A DNA stretch of 64,000 bases from an uncultured Parabacteroides sp. (GCA_949298575.1 CASFXH010000002.1:52060-116059), one strand, 5' to 3'. Shown: positions 8,921 to 17,327, counted from the stretch's first letter. Notes: generated by a model not told the origin, from the sequence alone. Made by a program: numbers and translations.

Positions 8921-10072
8921 ATGAAAAGACATTTGGCCATATTGGGATCGACGGGTTCGATTGGGACCCAAGCGTTGGAAGTCGTGGACGCGCATCCCGA
9001 CCTGTTCGAGGTTTATGCGTTGACCGCGAACAACCAGGTGGATTTATTGATCGAGCAAGCGCGGAAATACTTGCCCGAAGTGGTGGTGATCGCGAATGAG
9101 ACGAAATACCCGGAACTGCGGGAGGCGCTCGAGGATCTTCCGATTAAGGTATGGGCCGGATCGGAGGCGCTCGCTCAGGTTGTCCAGATGGAACCGATTG
9201 ATATGGTCTTGACTGCCCTTGTGGGATATGCGGGTTTGCGGCCGACAATTGAGGCGATTCGGAAGGGCAAAGCGATCGCTTTAGCTAACAAAGAGACGCT
9301 TGTGGTAGCTGGAGAGTTAGTTATGCGTTTAGCGGAGGAATACCGAGCTCCGATCCTACCTGTCGATTCCGAGCATTCGGCGATATTCCAATGTCTGGTG
9401 GGGGCTGGCGATAATCCTGTGGAGAAAATTTTGCTCACGGCCTCAGGAGGACCTTTTCGGACAAAGACGATGGAAGAGTTGGCGCACGTGACGAAAGCGC
9501 AGGCATTGAAGCATCCGAACTGGACGATGGGCGCGAAGATCACGATTGACTCCGCGTCGATGATGAACAAGGGTTTTGAGATGATTGAAGCGAAGTGGCT
9601 TTTCGGGCTTACGCCGGACCGGATCCAGATTGTCGTGCATCCGCAATCGGTGATTCATTCGATGGTCCAGTTCGAGGATGGCGCGGTCATTGCCCAATTG
9701 GGGATTCCGGATATGAAGTTGCCCATCGCCTACGCGTTCTCGTTTCCTAAACGGTTGAAGAGTCTGGCGCCTCGTTTGGATTTTCGCCAATATGATAAAC
9801 TGACATTCGAGGAACCGGACATGAAACGCTTCCGGAATTTGGCTTTCGCTTTCGAGGTCGCTCGGCGGGGGGGAAACGCTCCTTGTGTCCTGAATGCGGC
9901 GAACGAGGTGGCTGTGGCGGCTTTCTTGCGGGACGAGATTGGTTTTTTGCGAATGAGCGACGTGATAGAGAAAACGTTAGGTCAGGTGACATTCCTGGAG
10001 AAGCCGACATACGAGGATTATGTGCGGACGGACGAGGAGGCTCGCCGTGTGGCTCGTGAGTTGATTGGATAA
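8921..10072 (+). CDS. dxr: 1-deoxy-D-xylulose 5-phosphate reductoisomerase
   Basis: Second step of the MEP isoprenoid pathway: converts DXP to 2-C-methyl-D-erythritol 4-phosphate using NADPH and a divalent metal, in the cytoplasm. The 383 residues start with the NADPH-binding LGSTGSIGTQ (residues 7-16). The metal-binding acidic motif is PVDSEHSAIFQ near 147-157. The flexible substrate loop contains KHPNWTMG near 198, followed by KITIDSASMMNKGFEMIEA. A second conserved stretch, VHPQSVIHSMV, lies near 238. Length and motifs are complete. It is 9 bases downstream of the M23 gene and 27 upstream of rseP. The order dxr-rseP is common in many bacteria and suggests co-expression. Confidence 0.96.
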   Translation: MKRHLAILGSTGSIGTQALEVVDAHPDLFEVYALTANNQVDLLIEQARKYLPEVVVIANETKYPELREALEDLPIKVWAGSEALAQVVQMEPIDMVLTALVGYAGLRPTIEAIRKGKAIALANKETLVVAGELVMRLAEEYRAPILPVDSEHSAIFQCLVGAGDNPVEKILLTASGGPFRTKTMEELAHVTKAQALKHPNWTMGAKITIDSASMMNKGFEMIEAKWLFGLTPDRIQIVVHPQSVIHSMVQFEDGAVIAQLGIPDMKLPIAYAFSFPKRLKSLAPRLDFRQYDKLTFEEPDMKRFRNLAFAFEVARRGGNAPCVLNAANEVAVAAFLRDEIGFLRMSDVIEKTLGQVTFLEKPTYEDYVRTDEEARRVARELIG

Positions 10073-10099
10073 AAAAGAAGAATGATTTTATAGAGACAG

Positions 10100-11425
10100 A
10101 TGGAAACAATTTTGATTAAGACACTGCAGTTGATTTTGAGCTTGTCCATATTGGTGTTGGTGCATGAATTTGGGCATTTCATTTTCGCCCGTCTCTTCAA
10201 GGTCCGGGTGGAGAAGTTTTATCTTTTCTTCGACCCGTGGTTCGCCTTGTTCAAGTTCAAACCAAAGAACAGTGATACGGAGTACGGGGTCGGTTGGCTA
10301 CCGTTGGGTGGCTATTGCAAGATATCGGGCATGATCGATGAGAGTATGGATAAAGAAGCGATGGCGCAACCGGCTAAACCTTACGAGTTCCGGTCGAAAC
10401 CTGCGGGGCAGCGCTTGCTGATCATGGTAGGTGGCGTATTGTTCAATTTCTTGTTGGCTTTATTCATTTATTCAATGGTGCTTTTCGCTTGGGGCGATAC
10501 GTATCTTCCCTTGAAAAACGTGAAGTTGGGTATGGATTATAGTGAGACTTTCCTGAACGTAGGCTTTCGGGATGGAGATATCCTTTTGCGAGCTGATGGA
10601 GAGGAATTGGAACGTTACGATGAGCATTGCTTGCGCCAGGTGGTGGAAGCTCAACAGGTGACAGTCCTTCGTGACGGCGTGGAGACGACAATCCCAATGC
10701 CTGATGATATGATGAAACGTATTCTTCGTGACAAGAAAGGGTTCGCGGGTTATCGATTCCCATTTGTGGTAAAAGCGATTCCTTCGGCTGATTCACCGGC
10801 CGCGCGAGCGGGAATGCAAGCGGGCGACAGTGTGGTGGCGATCAATGGCGTGCCGGTTGTCACTTATTACGACGTGCGGGTGCAATTGGCCGAGAATAAA
10901 GCGAAGGAGATTACGGTCGATTTTTATCGCGACGGGGTGTCGCGCTCGACATCTTTCTCGCTTGATTCTTTGGGACGTATGGGCGTAAGCGTTTGCCTTC
11001 CTACGGAGATTTATCCTACCGTGACACGAACGTATAATTTCTTCTCCTCATTTCCCGCGGGCATTATGCTGGGTGTAAATACCCTCAAGGGATATGTGAG
11101 CGATATGCAATATGTCTTTACGAAAGAGGGCGCTTCAAGCCTTGGGGGATTCGGTACGATTGGGAGCATATTCCCTGATACGTGGGATTGGCACGCTTTC
11201 TGGATGCAGACGGCTTTCCTCTCGATTATTTTGGCGTTTATGAATATCCTGCCGATTCCGGCTTTGGATGGTGGTCATGTGATGTTCTTGCTCTATGAGG
11301 TGATCGCTCGTCGTAAACCCAGCGACAAATTCTTGGAGTACGCGCAAATAGCGGGCATGGCGATCCTTTTCGCGCTTTTGATTTACGCGAACGGGAACGA
11401 TTTGTTCCGTTTTGTTTTCAATTAG
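10100..11425 (+). CDS. rseP: Site-2 zinc metalloprotease RseP
   Basis: Intramembrane protease that cuts anti-sigma factors and clears signal-peptide remnants in the inner membrane. The 441-residue protein has the catalytic HEFGH at residues 22-26 inside the first membrane segment. Two periplasmic PDZ-like regions lie at about 150-235 and 225-310 (the second contains PAARAGMQAGDSVVAINGVPV). The third metal ligand is in PALDGGHV near residue 390, between two further membrane segments. The motif set is complete and the length is usual for Bacteroidota, where the enzyme pairs with ECF sigma/anti-sigma systems. It ends the operon that begins at DUF4290. No clear terminator follows; the next 115 bases lead to upxY. 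Confidence 0.95.
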   Translation: METILIKTLQLILSLSILVLVHEFGHFIFARLFKVRVEKFYLFFDPWFALFKFKPKNSDTEYGVGWLPLGGYCKISGMIDESMDKEAMAQPAKPYEFRSKPAGQRLLIMVGGVLFNFLLALFIYSMVLFAWGDTYLPLKNVKLGMDYSETFLNVGFRDGDILLRADGEELERYDEHCLRQVVEAQQVTVLRDGVETTIPMPDDMMKRILRDKKGFAGYRFPFVVKAIPSADSPAARAGMQAGDSVVAINGVPVVTYYDVRVQLAENKAKEITVDFYRDGVSRSTSFSLDSLGRMGVSVCLPTEIYPTVTRTYNFFSSFPAGIMLGVNTLKGYVSDMQYVFTKEGASSLGGFGTIGSIFPDTWDWHAFWMQTAFLSIILAFMNILPIPALDGGHVMFLLYEVIARRKPSDKFLEYAQIAGMAILFALLIYANGNDLFRFVFN

Positions 11426-11550
11426 CGTAAGGCGGATATAACCTCTTCGGAGGGAAAGTTAAGCCTTTGTGAATCGTAGTCGATAAAGGTTTTGTATTCG
11501 AGGAAGCTTTCCTTTAGGGTCAAAATGGTATAACTAATTGTTTGATAAGA

Positions 11551-12132
11551 ATGGAAGGTCTTTCAGAGGTAAATAAATTACCTATGGCGGAAGGGGATAA
11601 GCGAACGGTCATGCCGTGTTGGTACGTGATGCGCGATCTGAAACGGGCGAACGCCAAGTTCCCGGCTTACAAACTGTTAGAGACGCTGGGAATTGAGTTC
11701 TTCACGCCAATGTGCCAGCGTCTGCGGGTGATCCGGGGCAAACGGGTGAGGGAGAAGGTGCCCTATATGCGGGATCTGCTTTTCATCCATGGTGTCCCTT
11801 CGGAGCTTGACCTGGCCTTGCGGGAGATCCCGACCTTGCAATATCGTTACGTCCGGGGTGGCTATAAGGTCCCGATGACGGTTCCTGAGCGTGATATGGA
11901 ACGCTTCATCCGAGCCGTCCACTCGACAGAATCCCCTCGTTTCTATCTCCCTGGCGAGCTGACCCCCGCCATGTTCGGACGCGAGGTCCGGATCGTTGGC
12001 GGTCCGCTAGACGGTTATGAGGGCTGCTTGCTCTCCCTGCGAGGCAGCAAGGTCAAGCGCTTGCTGGTGGATATTCCCGGCGTTCTTTTCTCCGCCGTAG
12101 AGGTGAATCCGGAATATATCGAGTTCGTATAG
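11551..12132 (+). CDS. upxY: UpxY-type transcription antiterminator (NusG paralogue), orphan
   Basis: A NusG-like protein that would bind RNA polymerase and let it read through terminators in a long operon. About 193 residues from the ATG at 11551; an in-frame TTG lies at 11542 and another ATG at 11584. The NGN domain begins with CWYVMRDLKRANAKFPAYKLLE, broken only by family-typical residues, and includes FFTPMCQRLRVIRGKRVREKVPYM. A KOW motif near the C-terminus reads VRIVGGPLDGYEGCL. UpxY genes normally head capsule loci in Bacteroides; none follows here. Downstream lie a 22-bp palindrome array and then feoAB on the same strand. It may act in trans, act on the array-feoAB region, or be a leftover of a lost polysaccharide locus. 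Confidence 0.85.
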   Translation: MEGLSEVNKLPMAEGDKRTVMPCWYVMRDLKRANAKFPAYKLLETLGIEFFTPMCQRLRVIRGKRVREKVPYMRDLLFIHGVPSELDLALREIPTLQYRYVRGGYKVPMTVPERDMERFIRAVHSTESPRFYLPGELTPAMFGREVRIVGGPLDGYEGCLLSLRGSKVKRLLVDIPGVLFSAVEVNPEYIEFV

Positions 12133-12224
12133 CCCCCACTGGGTCAATCCAGAATATGGATAAGCCTAACCTGAGTCAACCTCTTTTATCCTTAAAAATA
12201 TTTTAAGTCAACTAGTTAAAGACA

Positions 12225-12408
12225 TTACCAGACTATGGTAACGCGCTTACCAGACTATGGTAATGTGATTACCAGACTATGGTAACGTGATTACCAGACT
12301 ATGGTAACGCGATTACCAGACTATGGTAATGTGATTACCAGACTATGGTAACGCGATTACCAGACTATGGTAACGTGATTACCAGGCTTTGGTAATCAGA
12401 TTACCAAA
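12225..12408 (+). repeat. Array of eight 22-bp units, each the palindrome TTACCA-GACTA-TGGTAA
   Basis: Eight units start at 12225, 12247, 12269, 12291, 12313, 12335, 12357 and 12379, exactly 22 bp apart; a broken ninth (TTACCAAAG) starts at 12401. Each is an inverted repeat with 6-base arms and a 5-base centre. The five or six joining bases vary slightly (ACGCGC, ATGTGA, ACGTGA, ACGCGA). Only the eighth has a changed centre and arm (GGCTT-TGGTAA). There are no unique spacers, so this is not CRISPR. It lies between upxY and feoAB, upstream of the likely feoAB promoter, on the non-coding side of both genes. Confidence 0.95.
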
Positions 12409-12473
12409 GTCGCGTGTTTGATTTGGTAATGCTTTGTGTCGCGGCTAGGGTGGAGAATACCTAGATATGAGTA

Positions 12474-12504
12474 TTGCCCGAACAGTGATTAAGCCGTAAA
12501 TTCG
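12474..12504 (+). promoter_or_regulatory. Promoter of feoAB
   Basis: TTG at 12474-12476 and TAAATTCG at 12497-12504 fit the Bacteroidota -33/-7 pattern with a 20-base spacer, 20 bases ahead of the feoAB ATG. The palindrome array ends about 65 bases upstream. No Fur box was recognised by eye. Confidence 0.5.
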
Positions 12505-12524
12505 CGTCGCATTAGATTGAGAAG

Positions 12525-15005
12525 ATGAGACTATCAGAATTGAGTACAGGCGATAAGGGCATTATCGTCAAGGTGATGGGCCGTGGGGCCTTTCGTAAGC
12601 GAATCATCGAGATGGGTTTTATCAAGGGCAAGGAAGTATTGGTCATCCAGAATGCCCCCTTGAAGGATCCGATCCATTATCGGGTGATGGGCTATGACGT
12701 CTCGCTCCGTCGCGAGGACGCTGCCATGATCGAGGTGGTGAGCCAGGCGGAGTTCGAGAAAGAATACAAATCGAAGATGGAGGCGGAACTCCAAGGTGGA
12801 GGGAACGCGATTGTCGCCCCGTCGGATAACGAATGGCGCGAGGCAGCCTTGCACAAGGGGAAAACGATCAATGTCGCCTTGGTGGGCAACCCGAATTGCG
12901 GAAAGACCTCTTTGTTCAATTTCGCTTCTGGTTCTCACGAGCATGTAGGCAATTACAGCGGCGTGACGGTTGACGCCAAGGAGGGTGTTTTCCATCAAGA
13001 CGGTTATACGTTTCGCGTTGTCGACCTGCCTGGAACCTATTCGCTTTCCGCCTATACTCCGGAGGAGCGCTACGTGCGTAAGCATTTGAATGAGGCGCAA
13101 CCCGACGTGGTGATTAATGTCGTGGACGCTTCGAACCTGGAGCGCAACCTTTACTTGACGACGCAACTGATCGACATGGATGTCCGGATGGTGATCGCCC
13201 TCAATATGTACGACGAGCTGAAAAGCCAAGGCAACAAGTTCGATTACGAGTCGTTGGCCCGGATGATCGGTACGCCCATCATTCCCACCATTAGCCGGAG
13301 TGGTTACGGCATCCGGGAATTGTTCCAGCGGGTGATCCGGGTTTATGAGGAGCAAGACCCCGTGATCCGGCATATCCATATTAATTATGGGGATTCGCTG
13401 GAGAAAGGAATCCAGAACATAGCCCAGTTGTTGAAGAGAAATGAGAACTTGCCGACGAGTGTCTCCAAGCGTTATTTGTCTATTAAGCTTTTGGAAGCTG
13501 ATAGCGAGATCGAGCGATATGTCAAGGCGTTGCCCAAGGGTGAGGAGATCTTGAAGGAGCGAGACCGGAATTCCGCCCAGATCGCCGAGCTTCTGTCTAC
13601 CGATTGCGAGACCGCGTTGACGGACGCCCGCTATGGCTTTATCTCGGGCGCGCTTCGGGAGACGTTTGAGCAAAACAAGATCAAGGAGGCCACGAGTACG
13701 CAGATCATCGACTTGATCGTCACCCACAAATTATTGGGCTTCCCGATCTTCCTTTTATTTATGTGGATCATGTTCGAGGCGACGTTCCGTATCGGAGAGT
13801 ATCCGATGGCGGGGATTGAGGCGTTGGTTGGAGTGATCAGTGATTTTGTGCGTGCGCGTATGGCCGAGGGGCCGTTGAAAGATCTATTGGTCGATGGCGT
13901 GATTGGGGGCGTGGGCGGCGTGATCGTTTTCCTTCCCAATATCTTGATTCTTTATTTCTTTATCTCCTTCATGGAAGATTCGGGTTATATGGCCCGGGCC
14001 GCTTTCATTATGGATAAGCTCATGCACAAGATGGGTTTGCATGGAAAGTCTTTTATCCCGCTGGTGATGGGCTTTGGTTGCAATGTCCCCGCGATCATGG
14101 CCTCGCGAACGATCGAGAGCCGTAACAGCCGGATGATCACGATGCTGGTTAATCCCTTGATGAGTTGTAGCGCCCGCCTTCCGGTCTATGTGTTGTTGAC
14201 GAGCGCCTTTTTCCCGGAAAATGGGGGAGCGATCCTGATGGTGATCTACGTGACGGGTGTCGTATTGGCGATCCTGATGGCGCGCTTGTTCCGGCGTTAC
14301 CTTTTCAATGAGGAAGACGTGCCTTTCGTGATGGAATTGCCTCCTTATCGGATGCCGACAGGCAAGTCTATTTTGATTCACATGTGGGAGAAAGCGAAGC
14401 AATATTTGCATAAGATGGGTGGAATTATCCTCGTCGCCTCAATCATTATCTGGTTCTTGGGTTATTTCCCCCGCCATACCGCCCAAAGCGATCGGTTCGA
14501 ACGGCAGATCGCGGAGACGGAGCGATCTACTCAACTGACCGCCGAGGAAAAGGCGGAGACGCTTTCGCTTATCGAGCATCAGCAAGCGATGGATCACCAA
14601 GAGAATTCCTATATCGGACGGATTGGTAAAGTGATTGAACCCGTCTTGGCGCCTCTGGGATTCGATTGGAAGATCAGCGTCAGCCTGCTCTCGGGCATGG
14701 CGGCTAAGGAGATTGTGGTCAGTACTCTAAGTGTCCTTTATACGGGTGACGCGAACGATGAGCAAGGATTGGCCGAGCGTTTGGCTAGCGATCGCGACGC
14801 CGAGGGGAATCTAGTCTTTACGCCGTTGGTCGCCTTGAGCTTGATGTTCTTCGTCTTGATCTATTTCCCTTGTATCGCGACCGTGACGGCAATCGTGAAA
14901 GAGGCGGGTTCTTGGAAATGGGGCTTGTTTGTCGTGGGTTATACTTGTGCCTTGGCGTGGATCGTCTCGTTCGCGATCTATCAAATTGGTGGATTGTTTG
15001 TATAA
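12525..15005 (+). CDS. feoB: Ferrous iron transporter, FeoA-FeoB fusion
   Basis: Inner-membrane Fe(II) uptake. The 826 residues start with a FeoA-type SH3-like domain (about 1-72: LSELSTGDKGIIVKVMG to AAMIEVV). The FeoB G domain follows, with P-loop VGNPNCGKTS near 119-128, switch region GVTVDAK, G3 DLPGT and G4-like NMYD. A helical GDI-like spacer comes next, then about eight membrane segments in two Gate repeats (GFGCNVPAIMASRTI near 520; a later CIATVTAIVKE). FeoA-FeoB fusions are typical of Bacteroidota such as Porphyromonas. A 57-residue Cys-rich membrane protein follows after 24 bases. Transcription probably starts from the promoter at 12474-12504; iron control is expected but not shown by the sequence. 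Confidence 0.96.
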   Translation: MRLSELSTGDKGIIVKVMGRGAFRKRIIEMGFIKGKEVLVIQNAPLKDPIHYRVMGYDVSLRREDAAMIEVVSQAEFEKEYKSKMEAELQGGGNAIVAPSDNEWREAALHKGKTINVALVGNPNCGKTSLFNFASGSHEHVGNYSGVTVDAKEGVFHQDGYTFRVVDLPGTYSLSAYTPEERYVRKHLNEAQPDVVINVVDASNLERNLYLTTQLIDMDVRMVIALNMYDELKSQGNKFDYESLARMIGTPIIPTISRSGYGIRELFQRVIRVYEEQDPVIRHIHINYGDSLEKGIQNIAQLLKRNENLPTSVSKRYLSIKLLEADSEIERYVKALPKGEEILKERDRNSAQIAELLSTDCETALTDARYGFISGALRETFEQNKIKEATSTQIIDLIVTHKLLGFPIFLLFMWIMFEATFRIGEYPMAGIEALVGVISDFVRARMAEGPLKDLLVDGVIGGVGGVIVFLPNILILYFFISFMEDSGYMARAAFIMDKLMHKMGLHGKSFIPLVMGFGCNVPAIMASRTIESRNSRMITMLVNPLMSCSARLPVYVLLTSAFFPENGGAILMVIYVTGVVLAILMARLFRRYLFNEEDVPFVMELPPYRMPTGKSILIHMWEKAKQYLHKMGGIILVASIIIWFLGYFPRHTAQSDRFERQIAETERSTQLTAEEKAETLSLIEHQQAMDHQENSYIGRIGKVIEPVLAPLGFDWKISVSLLSGMAAKEIVVSTLSVLYTGDANDEQGLAERLASDRDAEGNLVFTPLVALSLMFFVLIYFPCIATVTAIVKEAGSWKWGLFVVGYTCALAWIVSFAIYQIGGLFV

Positions 15006-15029
15006 TTAAATAGAAAAGGAGAGAAAAAT

Positions 15030-15203
15030 ATGTTCCAGGAAATAGCGGTTATTCTTATTGGCCTATTGGTCGTAGCCTACGTGGCATGCCGGATTTATCG
15101 TCTCTTTTTCTCGAGAAAAGGGTCGGCTGGATGCGGTTGTGGATGCGAAGGGTGCGCGAGAGGTTCATGCGGAACGGATCACGTCCATCGTTCAAAAGCA
15201 TGA
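15030..15203 (+). CDS. FeoB-associated Cys-rich membrane protein
   Basis: A 57-residue protein too short for most gene calls. One N-terminal membrane segment (residues about 5-24, IAVILIGLLVVAYVACRIY) is followed by a basic Arg/Lys stretch. A cysteine cluster then reads GCGCGCEGCARGSCG (residues 34-48), with CxCxCxxC spacing. This matches the small 'FeoB-associated Cys-rich' family found after feoB, thought to play the part that FeoC plays elsewhere, perhaps by binding iron or a cluster. The ATG is preceded by AAAAGGAGAGAAAA, a strong ribosome site by the standards of this window. Its TGA overlaps the queG start (ATGA at 15200-15203), so all three genes are probably one transcript. Confidence 0.85.
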   Translation: MFQEIAVILIGLLVVAYVACRIYRLFFSRKGSAGCGCGCEGCARGSCGTDHVHRSKA

Positions 15204-16141
15204 CTGGATTAGCTCAATGGATCAAGTGGAAGGCGACTGAGCTCGGTTTCTCGGCGTGTGGGATCGCTCCGGTCGCGCTCGTGGAAAGTGAGAGCCTTCG
15301 CCTTGACGAGTGGCTGGCGAGGGGCCATGAGGCGGGAATGCGTTATATGGCCAATCACCGATCGATCCGTCGCGACGTGAATGGGCTGGTCGAGGGCGCT
15401 CGCTCGGTGATCAGTGTGGCGCTGAATTATTATCCCGCCATTCGTCGCGATCCCTCTTGGCCTTATATCGCCTATTACGCTTATGGCAAGGACTATCATG
15501 AGGTCATGAAACGGATGCTTCGACAGCTTTGGCACGCGATCGAGGCTGAGGCCTTGCCGTTGTTTCATCTTCCATCCGCCGAGGCTCGCTGTTTTACTGA
15601 TTCGGCTCCCGTGTTCGAACGCTATTGGGCTTGGCGTGCGGGCTTGGGTTGGATCGGGAAAAACACTTGCTTGATCTTGCCAAGACATGGTTCTTTCTTT
15701 TTTCTGGGAGAGATCATAACGACTTTGCCCATAGAGAGCGATGATCGACCGATGGCGGATCGTTGTGGCACGTGCGACCGTTGCTTGCGTGCTTGCCCGA
15801 CTGGCGCGTTAAGTTCTCATTGCCTGAATGCCCGGAAATGCCTTTCCTACCTGACGATTGAGCACCGGGAAGCGCTTCCTCCCGAGGCGGTAGCGGCGAT
15901 GGGGAATCGGCTTTTTGGTTGCGACACTTGTCAGTTGGCTTGCCCATGGAATCGTTTCGCGGAAGCGACTCAAGTGGCCGATTTCATTCCTTCATCCGAA
16001 TTCATGCGTCTCGATTGGGACACGATGCGTCATCTTACGCCCGAAGATTATCGTCGCTTGTTCAAGGATTCCGCCATCAAAAGGGCGAAGTATGAAGGAT
16101 TAATCCGTAATTTCTTGGCGATTGATAAGGATCGGCAGTAA
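15200..16141 (+). CDS. queG: Epoxyqueuosine reductase QueG
   Basis: Last step of queuosine synthesis in tRNA: reduces epoxyqueuosine using cobalamin and two [4Fe-4S] clusters. The open frame extends further upstream, but I chose the ATG at 15200 because it gives the usual 313-residue length, starts right at the conserved helix TGLAQWIKWKATELGFSACG, and overlaps the preceding stop. The N-terminal DUF1730 region contains GWIGKNTCLILPRHGSFFFLGE. The ferredoxin part has CGTCDRCLRACPTGAL followed by CDTCQLACPWN, supplying eight cysteines for two clusters. Its need for B12 fits with the B12-related genes elsewhere in the window (metH, the ABC importer, the C20-methyltransferase). It is the last gene before the AT-rich island. 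Confidence 0.95.
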   Translation: MTGLAQWIKWKATELGFSACGIAPVALVESESLRLDEWLARGHEAGMRYMANHRSIRRDVNGLVEGARSVISVALNYYPAIRRDPSWPYIAYYAYGKDYHEVMKRMLRQLWHAIEAEALPLFHLPSAEARCFTDSAPVFERYWAWRAGLGWIGKNTCLILPRHGSFFFLGEIITTLPIESDDRPMADRCGTCDRCLRACPTGALSSHCLNARKCLSYLTIEHREALPPEAVAAMGNRLFGCDTCQLACPWNRFAEATQVADFIPSSEFMRLDWDTMRHLTPEDYRRLFKDSAIKRAKYEGLIRNFLAIDKDRQ

Positions 16142-16148
16142 ACGCCTC

Positions 16149-16169
16149 CGGACGTATCAAAACACGTGA
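16149..16169 (+). repeat. Left direct repeat bounding the AT-rich island
   Basis: A 21-base sequence containing ACGTATCAAAACACGTGA is identical at 16149-16169 and 20449-20469. The preceding AACGCCTCC (16142-16150) also has a match at 20396-20405, where about 50 extra bases forming a hairpin separate the two halves. The repeats enclose an AT-rich segment unlike its neighbours. This copy directly follows the queG stop. Confidence 0.8.
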
Positions 16170-16613
16170 GAATATCCTAACTGTTGGTTTGAGTTAAATC
16201 AAGATAGACAAGCAAGAAATGATCAATATCGTTTTTTGAAGCGCATTATAACGATTTCTAATATTAAATGATTATTTTCGCAAAGTCTTACCCTTAAAGT
16301 AAAGGGATAAAGACAGACATATTTATAAGACGTTTTTTTCGTACGAATCTTCTACCAGCAAATTCTCGCAAAATTTCTGAAAAAAGGAAGAGACGGATCA
16401 AACGCCTATGTTTCATGTGGATTATGAGCATACCAGCCCTTGGTATGCGTTGTGATACCATATAGACGTGGGACGTTTGTGTTGCCATCCTTTTTTTCGG
16501 GCGATGCGAGAAGCCTGCTGGTGGGATGAAATGACACGAACGCCCACGTTTCTTATGCTCTTTTTCCAATTCAACTTCTGAGATTAAAGAGAAAAGTCAT
16601 AACGATATCATTT
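16170..16613. other. AT-rich intergenic stretch with a solitary palindrome
   Basis: No convincing gene in about 440 bases. A minus-strand frame of 91 codons (16294-16569) is low in recognisable structure and looks like chance. A plus-strand -7-like TATTTTCG lies at 16273-16280, some 340 bases ahead of the first HTH gene. A perfect palindrome GCATACCA-GCCCT-TGGTATGC lies at 16428-16448; its inner part ACCA-N5-TGGT has the same design as the units of the array at 12.2 kb, but it occurs once. Confidence 0.5.
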
Positions 16614-16616
16614 ATG

Positions 16617-16847
16617 ATGAAACCCATTGGCGCGCTAATAAAAGAAGAGCTAGAACATCAAGAACGCAGCATTTCTTGGTTCGCCCGCAAATTATCTTGC
16701 GATCGTTCCAACGTCTATCGTTTGTTTCAAAAAGAAAGTATTGATACAGCTCTTTTGGCACGCATATCCATCCTATTAGGCCGCAATTTCTTTTTAGAGC
16801 TTTCCGAACACATTAAGGAGAAAGTCGAGTCGCAAGATTTGCAATAA
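16617..16847 (+). CDS. Small helix-turn-helix protein, copy 1
   Basis: A 76-residue protein that is almost entirely one lambda-repressor/XRE-like helix-turn-helix domain: WFARKLSCDRSNVYRLFQKE holds the two helices. It lacks any partner domain, so it probably acts as a small DNA-binding regulator. A second copy at 18205 differs at only about nine positions. That copy starts MKPIG, so I use the ATG at 16617 and not the one at 16614 directly before it. DNA downstream of both copies is also similar (CGTGTCATTC, then CGCAACA), and each copy is followed by a lipoprotein gene. The arrangement looks like a duplicated regulator-lipoprotein module. Targets are unknown. Confidence 0.8.
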   Translation: MKPIGALIKEELEHQERSISWFARKLSCDRSNVYRLFQKESIDTALLARISILLGRNFFLELSEHIKEKVESQDLQ

Positions 16848-16899
16848 AAACGTGTCATTCTCGCAACAATCCTTTGTTTTCATTCAAGATTCCTCATTC

Positions 16900-16907
16900 T
16901 AATTTTG
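16900..16907 (+). promoter_or_regulatory. -7 box ahead of the TRL-like lipoprotein gene
   Basis: TAATTTTG fits TAnnTTTG exactly, about 97 bases before the ATG at 17004. A TTTG lies at 16873-16876, with a 23-base gap, longer than the 19-20 bases of the better promoters here. Confidence 0.4.
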
Positions 16908-17003
16908 CAAAAAATTAAAAGATCAGGATATCATTCCTAACGATCTACAAATTTAATGATTGCGAAAACAAGAAATGAAAACTAATTTTTAAAGCAATAC
17001 AAT

Positions 17004-17327
17004 ATGAAGAAAAATTTTATGAAACTATTTTTTGCGAGCGTCGCGACAATTGCGATGACAAGTTGTGCCACCATGAGTACACCTGCTGGTTTTGGCAGTA
17101 TATATGCGGATGTCAAAACAGGCGAACATGTAACGAGTAATGATTGCGGTACAAAAGTAGGTACAGCCTCTGCAACAAATATTCTTGGGCTAGTTCTCTT
17201 AGGTGATGCGTCGATTAATGCCGCGGCAAAATCCGCGGGGATAAAAAGAATCAGCCATGTCGACAGCGAAAAGAAAAGTATTCTAGGTATTTTCGCCACC
17301 TACAAAGTAATCGTATATGGCGAATAA
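17004..17327 (+). CDS. TRL-like family lipoprotein
   Basis: A 107-residue small envelope protein. An N-terminal signal (MKKNFMKLFFASVATIAMTSC) with lipid-attachment Cys near residue 22 predicts a lipoprotein. The mature part has the TRL-like pattern: STPAGFGSIYADVKTGEHVTS, then a Gly/Ala-rich TASATNILGLVLLGDASINAAAKSAGIKRISHVD and a closing beta strand ATYKVIVYGE. This family is widespread in small lipoproteins of Gram-negative bacteria, and its role is unclear. The gene follows HTH copy 1 by about 155 bases, has its own -7 box, and may be regulated by that HTH protein; this is inferred from position only. Confidence 0.75.
   Translation: MKKNFMKLFFASVATIAMTSCATMSTPAGFGSIYADVKTGEHVTSNDCGTKVGTASATNILGLVLLGDASINAAAKSAGIKRISHVDSEKKSILGIFATYKVIVYGE

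Noticed and set aside
12534-13727. 397-codon minus-strand frame inside feoAB
   Set aside because: Antisense shadow. The plus-strand reading has full FeoA and G-domain motifs.
15086-15199. Longer N-terminus for QueG starting at 15086
   Set aside because: It would overlap the Cys-rich membrane protein gene out of frame and add 38 basic residues not seen in the family.
16294-16569. 91-codon minus-strand frame in the gap before HTH copy 1
   Set aside because: Basic, low-information product with no promoter or ribosome site in an AT-rich gap.
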